This document shows, one piece after another, positions 56,473-64,000 of a DNA stretch of 64,000 nt. The stretch's first letter is position 1. Every line of letters begins with the position of its first letter. A model generated the notes under the pieces. The model did not search any database. It was not told the origin of the DNA and saw only the letters and a list, made by a program, of their open reading frames with translations. The DNA comes from Gloeocapsopsis sp. IPPAS B-1203 (lineage in GTDB: Bacteria; Cyanobacteriota; Cyanobacteriia; Cyanobacteriales; Chroococcidiopsidaceae), in NCBI RefSeq assembly GCF_002749975.1, contig NZ_PEIG01000002.1, positions 124,001 to 188,000 of the forward strand, written 5' to 3'. A program made the translations under genes and the position numbers.

Positions 56473-57768
56473 ATGAGTAAAGATTCAAGTTTTGATTTGC
56501 TGGAGGTACAAACCGCATCGTTAACTCAAGCAACAGCTAAGATAGAAAACCAAACACCTAAATCATCCATTATTCGAGGTCCCTATCTACAACAGGGAAC
56601 AGATTCTAGTATTATTATCCGTTGGGCTACAAACATCCCAGCTCAAGGAAGTGTCTTGTATGGTACTGAACCACACAAACTGTCGTTCAAGGCTACAGAA
56701 ACAGCAATAACCTGCGACCATAAGGTGAAACTCCAAGAGCTTGAGTCAGATACAAAATACTACTACGCGATCGCGACTTCAGCAGAAGTTACTCAAGGCA
56801 GCGAAGATAATTTTTTTGTCACTGCACCAAAACAACCAAAGCCAACTCGTATTTGGGTTGTCGGTGATTCAGGACGAGGTAATGATATTGCTGCGCAGGT
56901 ACGCGATGGATATCTCAAGTTTACTGGCACGCGCCACACTGATTTGTGGCTGATGTTAGGAGATAATGCTTATGACACTGGTACTTGGGATGAGTATCAG
57001 CAGGGTGTTTTTGAGATGTATCCGCAAATTTTACGTAACAGTGTCCTCTGGACAGCGATTGGCAACCACGATGCTGGAAGTGCCAGTTCAGAGTGGCAAA
57101 CTGGACCGTATTACGAGTTATTTAATCCTCCTACCCAGGGTGAGGCGGGTGGTGTCCCATCTGGAACAGCAGCATATTATTCGTTCGACTACGGTAATAT
57201 TCACTTTATTTGTCTCGATTCTTACGGTAGCGATCGCACGTCTACAGGCGCTATGTTAACCTGGGCTGCTGAAGATGCAGCAGCATCAAATCAGGATTGG
57301 CAAATCGCATTTTGGCATCATCCGCCATATACGAAAGGATCGCACGATTCAGATACAGAAATTGAATTGATTGAAATGCGCGAACGTGCCTTACCAGTTT
57401 TAGAAGCAGCAGGTGTAGATTTAGTTTTATCTGGTCACAGTCACTCTTACGAACGTTCCTACTTAATTGATGGGCATTATGGCACATCAGACACCTTTAC
57501 TTTGCAAATGATGCGCGATCGAGGTAGTGGTCAAGAAGACAACTCAGGAGCATATCAAAAGCCTTCTGATGCAGCTCATACTGGTACAGTGTATATAGTT
57601 GCTGGAACTTCAGCGCGTGCTGATGAAGTTTCACCACATCCCGCAATGCATACATCTTTGAGTATTCCTGGATCTTTGGTGCTAGATGTACAGGAAAAAC
57701 GGCTTGATGTCACTTTTGTTGACGATCTTGGGGAGGTTCAGGATTATTTCACGATGAAGAAAGGGTAA
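56473..57768 (+). CDS. Purple-acid-phosphatase-like metallophosphoesterase
   Basis: About 431 residues from ATG 56473; a GTG at 56464 would add three. Residues about 30-110 form a fibronectin-III-like purple-acid-phosphatase N domain (IIRGPYLQQGTDSSIIIRW). The metal motifs follow: GDSGRG, LGDNAYDTGTWDEYQ, GNHD, FWHHPPY and SGHSHSYERS. The full set of binuclear metal ligands appears to be present. It should hydrolyse phosphomonoesters or diesters. No signal peptide is visible although most relatives are exported, so the location is uncertain. Confidence 0.88.
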   Translation: MSKDSSFDLLEVQTASLTQATAKIENQTPKSSIIRGPYLQQGTDSSIIIRWATNIPAQGSVLYGTEPHKLSFKATETAITCDHKVKLQELESDTKYYYAIATSAEVTQGSEDNFFVTAPKQPKPTRIWVVGDSGRGNDIAAQVRDGYLKFTGTRHTDLWLMLGDNAYDTGTWDEYQQGVFEMYPQILRNSVLWTAIGNHDAGSASSEWQTGPYYELFNPPTQGEAGGVPSGTAAYYSFDYGNIHFICLDSYGSDRTSTGAMLTWAAEDAAASNQDWQIAFWHHPPYTKGSHDSDTEIELIEMRERALPVLEAAGVDLVLSGHSHSYERSYLIDGHYGTSDTFTLQMMRDRGSGQEDNSGAYQKPSDAAHTGTVYIVAGTSARADEVSPHPAMHTSLSIPGSLVLDVQEKRLDVTFVDDLGEVQDYFTMKKG

Positions 57769-57893
57769 TCACATCACTTTGCTTTCAGGAAACATTGAGG
57801 CTTCTTGCCATTCCTAAGACAGGAAAACGCGATCGTAGAGCTATCTCCACAATGCTTTAACGATTTGTGGCAAGATTAGACGTCTTGAGGAGA

Positions 57894-58832
57894 TCATATT
57901 AAACTAACAGTCTTCCTAGCTGCTTCTCGCAGCCGTTCCACATCGCGCATCGGTGGGGCACCAAAGAGCCGCTTGTACTCTCGGTTGAAGTGCGAGGCAT
58001 CGTCATACCCCACACGGTAAGCAGCACTGGTCGCGTCAAGGTTTTGCCCCAACATTAGACGGCGAGCCTCCTGGAGCCGCAGTTGCTTCTGGAACTGTAA
58101 CGGACTCATAGCCGTGACCGACTTGAAGTGGTGGTGAAAGCCTGAGACACTCATGCCAAGTTCTCGGGCGATGTCTTCAATCCGCAGTGGCTGGTTAAAG
58201 TCTTTCCGCAGCCGATCGACGGCTCTGGCGATGTGGTGGGTGTAGCCACCCAGAACAGCAATCTGACGCAGCCGAGCACCTTGTCCCATCAGGAGTCGGT
58301 AGATGATTTCCCGCTTAATCAGAGGTGCGAGTACATGCGCTTCCGCTGGAGAATTGAGCAACCTGACAAGCCGCACCACAGCATCTAACAGATCTGCATC
58401 CAATGGACTAACATCGATCGCTTTGACACTAGCACTCCTTTGTCCTGAAGGATAGCCTGCCTCAACCATGACTGAACCCACCAGAGTAGAGTCGAGATCG
58501 AGACGAAGACCCAGGTACGGTTTTTCCTGGGTTGCTTCTAGAATTCGGCTGGCAATCGGCAGTTCGACCGTCCCCAGCAAATAATGCATTGGGTCGTACT
58601 GATAGCGATCGCTGCCTAAAAGCACTTCTTTGCTGCCTTGAGCAATCACACAAAAGGTAGGAATCGAGACACTATGCAGGCACTCTGAAGGGAAGGAGGT
58701 GCGATAGAAGTGCAATCCTTTCAGCGGTTCGATCATGCCATCGTGACCAATCGCCCGTGCAATTCGTTCAGTCAGTTCCTCTCGGTTGGCTTGCGATCGG
58801 TCTGCCTCACGCTTTGTCTGAAGGTCATTCAT
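57894..58832 (-). CDS. AraC-family transcriptional regulator
   Basis: About 312 residues from ATG 58832 (MNDLQTKREADRSQANREEL), where relatives begin; in-frame starts up to 58949 exist. The AraC_N-type domain (about 40-200) has GLHFYRTSFPSECLHSVSIP and CVIAQGSKEVLLG. The C-terminal double HTH shows IEDIARELGMSVSGFHHHFK and QEARRLMLGQNLDATSAAYR, then RVGYDDASHFNREYKRLFG. Codon use is more GC-rich than in the cyanobacterial genes around it. It is divergent from the cupin-SDR gene group and probably regulates it. Confidence 0.93.
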   Translation of the reverse strand: MNDLQTKREADRSQANREELTERIARAIGHDGMIEPLKGLHFYRTSFPSECLHSVSIPTFCVIAQGSKEVLLGSDRYQYDPMHYLLGTVELPIASRILEATQEKPYLGLRLDLDSTLVGSVMVEAGYPSGQRSASVKAIDVSPLDADLLDAVVRLVRLLNSPAEAHVLAPLIKREIIYRLLMGQGARLRQIAVLGGYTHHIARAVDRLRKDFNQPLRIEDIARELGMSVSGFHHHFKSVTAMSPLQFQKQLRLQEARRLMLGQNLDATSAAYRVGYDDASHFNREYKRLFGAPPMRDVERLREAARKTVSLI

Positions 58833-59236
58833 CAAAGCTCTACCAGACTTTTCACTCATTCTTGCAGCGTTCATTTCTAATACCAATTTAAACAAACGTT
58901 TGGATACATCAAGCTTCAGCAAGAGTTTGGCAATGCCAGCCCTGTACAAGAATCTAGCGTGACTTGAGCCAAAACGAGTGTAAGTTTGCAGGATTATACA
59001 ACAATCTTAGACGATCGTCTTATTGCTTGCCTTTCAGGATGCCTAGAATGAGGTTAAAGCAATGAAACGTGACTCCGGCTTCTGGTAAGCGTCTGGATTT
59101 TTATTCAAGAGAGAACTCAGATTTGTTTAGTCAAACGCTTCTCGTGTGATTCGCGAGAAGCAACCTCAAATCCACAGCAGGCATCCGTCAGTGTGGGAAA
59201 GCTTCACATGACAAAGCACAAATTGGAGGAACAGAA
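58833..59236. other. Divergent region between AraC regulator and cupin pseudogene
   Basis: About 400 bases that should contain both promoters and the regulator's sites. No complete gene. The last bases before 59237 contain GGAGGAA as a ribosome-binding site. Confidence 0.5.
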
Positions 59237-59731
59237 ATGAAACGGCTCACAATGCCTGTCATGGCATTTTCCTTACTGACTTTAGGATTTGCACAGGCAG
59301 GGCATACACAAATTTTATCTGGCGATCGCCCACAGAGCGTAGAAATCACGCGGCATGGTTCACAGCCTTCCACCGAAGGATCAGCCGAAAACTTTACGGG
59401 TTCTGTCCGCATTAATCCTCTCTTTCCAGCACACGATCCGGCACGCGCAAGTGTCACCTTCGAGCCAGGTGCCCGAACCGCATGGCACACCCATCCCTTA
59501 GGGCAGACCCTGATTGTGACGGCTGGGTCTAGCTGAGTTCAACAGTGAAACGGTCAAATTCAAGAGAGTAGACCTGGTAATGTCGTCTGGATTCCGCCAG
59601 GTGTGAAACACTGGCACGGAGCTACAGCCACTACAGCCATGACTCATATTGCCATTCAGGAGGCGCTCGACGGCAGCCCTGTGGACTGGATGGAACAGGT
59701 CAGCGACGAGCAATATGAGGGGAGATCCTGA
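59237..59731 (+). pseudogene. Secreted cupin (mandelonitrile-lyase-like), broken by two in-frame stops
   Basis: The frame begins [20 protein letters not shown], a signal peptide, then [19 protein letters not shown] and [24 protein letters not shown], a cupin metal motif. TGA stops occur at 59534 and 59546 in the same frame, after which the family sequence resumes ([20 protein letters not shown] and [12 protein letters not shown]) to a final TGA at 59729. The first TGA falls where relatives have Trp. It matches cupins sometimes annotated as (R)-mandelonitrile lyase. Because the rest of the frame is kept, decay is recent, or the stops are sequence errors. Confidence 0.88.
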
Positions 59732-60270
59732 TGCTTTTGAGATACCTTCCTGCCAAAGGGAAAAACGGTCAGAAGCGAATGTTAATTTTGCTCCTCGCCC
59801 TGGCAATGTCTCTAAGTTCCTCCGCTTGCCGTGCCAACAACAGTATCACCAACAGCGCATCGTCAGAGATACCGTCAGAGACACCGACTGAACCATCAAC
59901 CGAGCAGGTAAACAAGATGAAGATCAACATCAGGGTCGGAAACGAAGTTGTGACAGCTACGTTGATTGATAGCAAAACCACTCAGGATTTTATTTCCCTG
60001 CTGCCATTGACACTGACGCTGGAAGATTACGCGAACACCGAGAAAATTAGTGATTTGCCAAGACGATTATCGACAGAAGATGCACCTCTGGGTAGTGATC
60101 CTGCCGTTGGAGATATTGCTTATTACGCTCCCTGGGGGAACTTGGCGATGTATTACAACGATTTTGGATACTCAAACGGACTCATTATTCTCGGAAAAAT
60201 TGACGGTGATATCGAGGCATTGAATGTGCCTGGTTCTGTAGAAGCAACGATCGAGCTTCAACCGCAGTAA
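59731..60270 (+). CDS. Cyclophilin-like-fold lipoprotein
   Basis: A 179-residue protein that starts at the ATG of a TGATG overlap with the cupin stop and has GGGGAG 6 bases upstream. The N-terminus has a hydrophobic stretch with lipobox-like SSSAC. Residues about 62-178 match the cyclophilin-like-fold family (IRVGNEVVTATLIDSKTTQD, FISLLPLTLTLEDY, LPRRLSTEDAP, GDIAYYAPWGNLAMYYNDFG). The family has no proven prolyl isomerase activity. It was translationally coupled to the cupin when that gene was intact. Confidence 0.88.
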   Translation: MLLRYLPAKGKNGQKRMLILLLALAMSLSSSACRANNSITNSASSEIPSETPTEPSTEQVNKMKINIRVGNEVVTATLIDSKTTQDFISLLPLTLTLEDYANTEKISDLPRRLSTEDAPLGSDPAVGDIAYYAPWGNLAMYYNDFGYSNGLIILGKIDGDIEALNVPGSVEATIELQPQ

Positions 60271-60354
60271 AGAGGGTACAGAAATGAAGCTGCTTACGAC
60301 GACTATTAAACCGAATCTAACCCGCTAGATGACCCCACACATACAAAGAAATCA

Positions 60355-61446
60355 ATGAAACATCGCGTTCTAATACCAACCCTTTTGATGAGTGCAATCT
60401 GCACAACGGCAGCATTTGCGCTCGACAAAACACACGCCTCGCGTCAGAGCGCTCAAGCACCTGTGCAGCAGTCCGCTGTGGTCGAGGGGGCAGACAACTT
60501 CTACAGGAGCGATCAGGTGACGATGCAGAAGGTTCCGTTCAACAACCAATACAATATGCAGGTTGCTGGGAATTTCTTCATTCCCAAAGACCTAGATCAG
60601 AACGCCAAGAATCCGGCAATCATTGTCGGGCACCCAATGGGCGCAGTCAAAGAACAAAGCGCAAATCTGTATGCCCAAAAGCTGGCTGAGCAGGGATTCG
60701 TCACCTTGTCCCTCGATTTGTCCTTCTGGGGCGAGAGTGAGGGGCAGCCTCGCAACGTTGTTTCGCCGGATATTTATGCTGAGGATTTCAGTGCTGCGGT
60801 TGATTTTCTGGGCACCCGACCATGCGTTGACAGGGAGCGGATTGGCGCTCTTGGGATTTGCGGCAGCGGGAGCTTCGTCATCAGCGCCGCCAAGATCGAC
60901 CCGCGCATGAAAGCTATTGCGACGGTCAGCATGTATGACATGGGTGCAGCCAACCGTAACGGGCTGAGGCATTCTATGACCCTCGAACAGAGGAAGCAGG
61001 CGATCGCAGAGGCTGCTGAGCAACGCTATGCGGAGTTTACGGGCGGCGAGACCCAATACACAAGCGGGACCGTGCATGAACTGAATGAGAACTCCACCGC
61101 TATTGAGCGTGAGTTCTATGACTTCTACCGCACTCCCAGGGGCGAATACACCACCCAAGGTTCGTCGCCGCAACTGACAACGCATCCGACACTGACCAGC
61201 AACATCAAATTCATGAACTTTTATCCGTTTGATGACATTGAGACAATTTCGCCTCGTCCCATGCTGTTCATTACAGGTGACAATGCCCATTCTAGGGAGT
61301 TCAGCGAAGATGCCTACAAGCGCGCCGCCGAGCCAAAGGAACTCTACATCGTTCCGAACGCGGGACACGTCGATTTGTATGATCGGGTGAACCTTATTCC
61401 CTTTGACAAGCTTGCGTCCTTTTTCAATCAGCATCTCAGTCGGTAA
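60355..61446 (+). CDS. Secreted alpha/beta hydrolase (dienelactone-hydrolase-like)
   Basis: A 363-residue protein with signal peptide MKHRVLIPTLLMSAICTTAA. The hydrolase core has IIVGHPMGAVKEQSANLYAQ, SFWGESEGQPR, the nucleophile elbow LGICGSGSF (Cys or Ser nucleophile), MLFITGDNAHS with the acid, and NAGHVDLYD with the catalytic His. The full triad appears present. Substrate unknown; relatives are often found beside SDR and cupin genes. The DNA is clearly GC-rich compared with the rest of the window, though a GCGATCGC site occurs near 61000. Confidence 0.9.
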   Translation: MKHRVLIPTLLMSAICTTAAFALDKTHASRQSAQAPVQQSAVVEGADNFYRSDQVTMQKVPFNNQYNMQVAGNFFIPKDLDQNAKNPAIIVGHPMGAVKEQSANLYAQKLAEQGFVTLSLDLSFWGESEGQPRNVVSPDIYAEDFSAAVDFLGTRPCVDRERIGALGICGSGSFVISAAKIDPRMKAIATVSMYDMGAANRNGLRHSMTLEQRKQAIAEAAEQRYAEFTGGETQYTSGTVHELNENSTAIEREFYDFYRTPRGEYTTQGSSPQLTTHPTLTSNIKFMNFYPFDDIETISPRPMLFITGDNAHSREFSEDAYKRAAEPKELYIVPNAGHVDLYDRVNLIPFDKLASFFNQHLSR

Positions 61447-61469
61447 GTGAGCAACTGGCAGGAGAAAAC

Positions 61470-62239
61470 ATGCTACTCAACTCAAATGGAAACTTCACGG
61501 GCAAGGTGGCTTTTGTCACCGGAGCAGCAAACGGCATTGGTCGAGCTACGGTGCTGGCGTTTGCACGCGAAGGCGCTAATGTGGTGGTCGCCGACGTTTC
61601 GGAACAGGGCAATCACGAAACTGCCCACATGATTGAAGAACTCGGCGGACGGGCGATCTCCGTCAAGTGCAATGTAACGCAAGCCGAGGACGTGAAGGCG
61701 GCTTTGGATAAGACCATCGAGACCTTCGGGCGGCTGGACTTTGCCTTTAACAACGCTGGCGTGGAACAGAAGATAGCGGCGACTGCGGAACTGGATGACG
61801 CGGAGTGGGACCGCATCGTCAACATCAACCTGCGCGGTGTTCTTGTGCCTGAAGCACGAAATCCCGCTGATGCTCAAGCGAGGAGGTGGCACGATCGTGA
61901 ATACCTCTTCAGGTGCTGGGGTCAAAGGCTTCAAAGGTCAAGCGGCTTATGCGTCCGCAAAGCATGGCGTGATTGGACTGACCAAGTCGGCGGCGCTCGA
62001 CTACGCCTCACAGAACATCCGCATCAATGCCGTGTGTCCCGGAATTATTGACACCCCGATGATGGATCGCTGACCTCGGTGGCACTCCCGAAGGACCAGA
62101 ACGAGTGATCTCGCAGGAGCCAATTGGCAGGATGGGTCAGCCCGAAGAGATTGCCAATGCCGTTGTCTGGCTGTGTTCGGATGCGTCCTCCTTCGCTGTC
62201 GGGCACGCCTTGGTCATCGATGGCGGTCAAACCGTGTAG
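61470..62239 (+). pseudogene. Short-chain dehydrogenase with two frameshifts
   Basis: GGAG lies 5 bases before ATG 61470. The SDR sequence runs VAFVTGAANGIGRATVLAFA and FNNAGVEQ up to IVNINLRGV. At about 61837-61841 it shifts frame, continuing [20 protein letters not shown], the catalytic YASAKHG and [15 protein letters not shown]. At about 62070 it shifts again, continuing GGTPEGPERVISQEPIGRMG to GGQTV and a stop at 62237. Each shift is equivalent to one extra base (or two lost). All family motifs are retained, so the decay is recent or the sequence has errors. Confidence 0.88.
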
Positions 62240-62372
62240 TGATGTCGGAGCAAAAGAACCTGACTCAGCAGAACTGGAGAGAGTAGGAGGAAATTATGTA
62301 AAAAACTGAGACAACAATCCTTAATCCACACCTTTCAGACAAACGTAATTACTCAACAAACAGAGGAATCAG

Positions 62373-63116
62373 ATGATTAAAGACAAAGTTGTGATTATTA
62401 CCGGCGCATCATCAGGGATTGGTGAAGCCACTGCGAAATTGCTGGCAAGCAAAGGCGCTAAAGTCGTCTTGGGCGCGCGACGTGAACACCAATTGAAACA
62501 ACTAGTTGATGAAATTCAAAGCGCGGGCGGACAAGTAGTCTATCAAGTGATGGATGTGGTTAATCCATCTGATAACGCTGCGATCGTCCAGCTTGCCAAG
62601 GAAACATTTGGAGGCGTCGATGTTATTTTCTTGAACGCCGGCATCATGCCAAATTCTCCACTTTCTGCATTGAAAACGGATGAATGGCATCAAACGGTGG
62701 ATGTCAATATCAAGGGTGTACTAAATGGTATCGCTGCTGTGTTGCCAACGTTTATTAGCCAAAAGTCTGGGCATGTGATCGCAACTTCATCGGTTGCTGG
62801 ATTAAAAGCTTATCCAGGTGGTGCGGTGTATGGTGGGACGAAATGGTTCGTGCGCGATTTCATGGAAGTTCTACGCATGGAGTCTGCTCAAGAGAGGACT
62901 AACATTCGTACTGCGACAATTTATCCTGCTGCAATTAACACGGAGTTGTTAGATCAGATTACCAACCTAGATGTAGCTGAACAAATGACAGCGTTGTATG
63001 AGCAATATGGCATCTCACCTGATCGAGTAGCCAATGTTGTGGCGTTTGCGATTGACCAGCCAGAAGACACAAACGTGAACGAATTTACGATTGGTCCAAC
63101 TACGCAGCCTTGGTAA
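62373..63116 (+). CDS. Short-chain dehydrogenase/reductase
   Basis: A 247-residue intact SDR: the NAD(P) loop VVIITGASSGIGEATAKLLA, LNAGIMPNSP, the catalytic Ser in SSVAGL, and Tyr/Lys in VYGGTKWFV. The ending DVNEFTIGPTTQPW-like NVNEFTIGPTTQPW is typical of the YdfG/clavaldehyde-dehydrogenase-like group. Arg residues after the first strand (GARREHQ) suggest NADPH preference. AGAGG precedes the ATG. Base composition is closer to the host than in the genes just upstream. Confidence 0.93.
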   Translation: MIKDKVVIITGASSGIGEATAKLLASKGAKVVLGARREHQLKQLVDEIQSAGGQVVYQVMDVVNPSDNAAIVQLAKETFGGVDVIFLNAGIMPNSPLSALKTDEWHQTVDVNIKGVLNGIAAVLPTFISQKSGHVIATSSVAGLKAYPGGAVYGGTKWFVRDFMEVLRMESAQERTNIRTATIYPAAINTELLDQITNLDVAEQMTALYEQYGISPDRVANVVAFAIDQPEDTNVNEFTIGPTTQPW

Positions 63117-63131
63117 GGATAGTGCTGGTGA

Positions 63132-63476
63132 GGCACTCGTGCGATCGCAGCGGTACAAGAGATGACCTAGGGCGGCGCAGAGTCCGTACTGGATGTGGGT
63201 AGTGAGTCTTCAATGGAAACAGCGATCAGGTATGTGGGTGTGCCACACGGCAGCAGTCACAATTTCAATTTGGGTCGTTTATTCATGCAAAACATCACCT
63301 TGCGAGGGGGTGCTGTCCCCGCCCGTGCCTACATTCCAGAACTACTAGCCGATACGGTGGCAGGCGCACTCGATGCTTCTGCGGTTCTCGATTTAACGGT
63401 TGATCTTGATAGTGTTCCGAAAGGATATGCAGCAATGGACAGTCGGGAAGCGATCAAAGTCATGGTAAGACCTTAG
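63132..63476 (+). pseudogene. C-terminal remnant of a zinc-type alcohol dehydrogenase
   Basis: Only the last third of the protein remains: AIAAVQEMT, a TAG stop at 63168, then GGAESVLDVGSESSMETAIR, a loss of the usual PGG segment, YVGVPHGSSHNFNLGRLFMQ and AYIPELLADTVAGAL to AIKVMVRP. These are the cofactor-domain end of the threonine-dehydrogenase-like ADH group. The N-terminal catalytic domain with the zinc ligands is absent. A 93-codon frame from GTG 63195 is open but would not make a functional enzyme. Confidence 0.82.
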
Positions 63477-63525
63477 AGAACCTAGCTCACTAAATCTGAA
63501 TGGGATATGAAGTAAAAAGCAAAGC

Positions 63526-63681
63526 CTAAATGGGAAACAGCGCATAGTCTTGAAATACGGTATGGACATTGCGGCGATAGGCGCTTATGCGGTTGACATA
63601 TTGATTGCTAATTCAGATTTTGCCGCTGTTAGGAATTTCAAAGCCGCCAATTAAACGTAGTAAAGTAGTTTTACCGCTTTG
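63526..63681 (-). pseudogene. Remnant of an ABC transporter ATPase (PotA-like)
   Basis: A 52-codon fragment in one frame: QSGKTTLLRLIGGFEIPNSG, an internal TGA, then AYRRNVHTVFQDYALFPI and a stop. This is the Walker A to Q-loop segment of a spermidine/putrescine- or iron-type ATPase. Nothing is seen of the signature or Walker B. It marks an old deletion at the right end of the GC-rich segment. Confidence 0.75.
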
Positions 63682-63705
63682 CTACTTATCGGGTGGGTAG
63701 ATGAA

Positions 63706-63963
63706 TTAACCTCCACTGACTGGCGGAATTAACACTACCTCATCACCATCATTTAGAGGAGTTTCTGGTTCGACAAATTGAAGGTTGATCCCAAACCGAG
63801 TGACATTAGCCCACTGGCTGAGTTCTGGATGTTCTTGAATGAGGCGATCGCGTACTTCAACAACTGACGTCCCTTGCGGAAATGCTAATATCAACTCTGA
63901 GGTGCCATAAGCTTCTTGGTATGCGGCAAATAGCTTTACTGTCACCTGAATCAATTTAGTCAT
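63706..63963 (-). CDS. MoaD/ThiS-family sulfur carrier protein
   Basis: An 85-residue ubiquitin-like protein: VTVKLFAAYQEAYGTSELIL, the SVVEVRDRL helix, and the ending DGDEVVLIPPVSGG with the C-terminal Gly-Gly that is activated and thiocarboxylated. MoaD gives sulfur to molybdopterin; similar proteins serve other sulfur pathways. No molybdopterin gene is in the window, so the partner is unknown. It starts at ATG 63963. Confidence 0.9.
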   Translation of the reverse strand: MTKLIQVTVKLFAAYQEAYGTSELILAFPQGTSVVEVRDRLIQEHPELSQWANVTRFGINLQFVEPETPLNDGDEVVLIPPVSGG

Positions 63964-64000
63964 ATCAATCTTACTGAACGCACGTTTTCTGCTAATTAAT

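Noticed and set aside
59534-59548. TGA read as an amino acid in the cupin gene
   Set aside because: Other Trp codons in the same gene are TGG, nothing suggests recoding, and neighbouring genes are also broken; nonsense mutation or sequence error is simpler.
60284-60328. 14-codon frame with a good ribosome-binding site between the cyclophilin-like and hydrolase genes
   Set aside because: Could be a leader peptide or a gene remnant, but it is too short to support either.
60592-61434. 280-codon open frame opposite the alpha/beta hydrolase gene
   Set aside because: The sense frame has full hydrolase motifs and a signal peptide; the long antisense frame is a by-product of GC-rich codon use.
57769-63700. 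Integration site (tRNA gene, integrase, flanking direct repeats) for the GC-rich segment
   Set aside because: None was found by eye on either side, so the mode of transfer cannot be stated.

Overview
The window is cyanobacterial chromosome. It carries photosystem genes (psaI, psbEFLJ), an allophycocyanin gene, cyanobacterial NDH-1 genes, the kaiABC clock operon, high-light-inducible proteins and abundant GCGATCGC (HIP1) octamers. KaiA is of the short form known from Nostoc-like relatives. An NtcA-type promoter and heptamer tandem repeats also fit a filamentous or Chroococcidiopsis-like lineage; the exact genus is inference.

Layout. 1-7.3 kb: kaiABC on the minus strand, divergent from a large CBS/PAS hybrid histidine kinase with a degenerate receiver, then a GT39-type membrane glycosyltransferase. 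7.4-17.9 kb: housekeeping genes (Ycf20-like, glycerate kinase, sugar-type ABC ATPase, two hli genes, sigA, polysaccharide deacetylase, M48 protease, phosphatase). 18.4-23.1 kb: photosynthesis block with psaI, the classic rubA-ycf48-psbEFLJ cluster, and divergent ndhC-ndhK-ndhJ. 23.8-45.2 kb: a long minus-strand extracellular polysaccharide region. It holds three secreted right-handed beta-helix paralogues (two nearly identical), three sulfotransferases, a GH10 xylanase-family enzyme, four GT2 and one GT4 glycosyltransferases, an O-antigen-ligase/polymerase-like protein and a Wzc-type chain-length regulator/tyrosine kinase. Together they look like a locus for making, sulfating and modifying an exported polysaccharide.

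45.4-50.7 kb: a five-gene minus-strand cluster with URC1 (GTP-cyclohydrolase-II-like), URC4 (DUF1688), uracil phosphoribosyltransferase, a ureidoglycolate-lyase-like protein and an NCS1 permease. This is a candidate cyanobacterial uracil-scavenging pathway of the URC type, ending in urea or ammonia. It lies close to apcF and to glnA, which has an almost textbook NtcA-activated promoter.

53.6-57.8 kb: assorted cyanobacterial genes (methyltransferase, YbjN-like, lipoate-ligase-like, small Cys-rich protein, purple-acid-phosphatase-like). 57.9-63.7 kb: a visibly more GC-rich, probably acquired and decaying segment. It contains an AraC regulator, a cupin broken by two in-frame stops, a cyclophilin-like lipoprotein, a secreted alpha/beta hydrolase, a twice-frameshifted SDR, an intact SDR, an alcohol-dehydrogenase remnant and an ABC-ATPase remnant. 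The window ends with a MoaD-family gene.

The strongest leads for new biology are the URC cluster with its AllA-like member, the sulfated-polysaccharide locus with its mosaic tandem beta-helix genes, and the pseudo-receiver hybrid kinase beside kaiABC.
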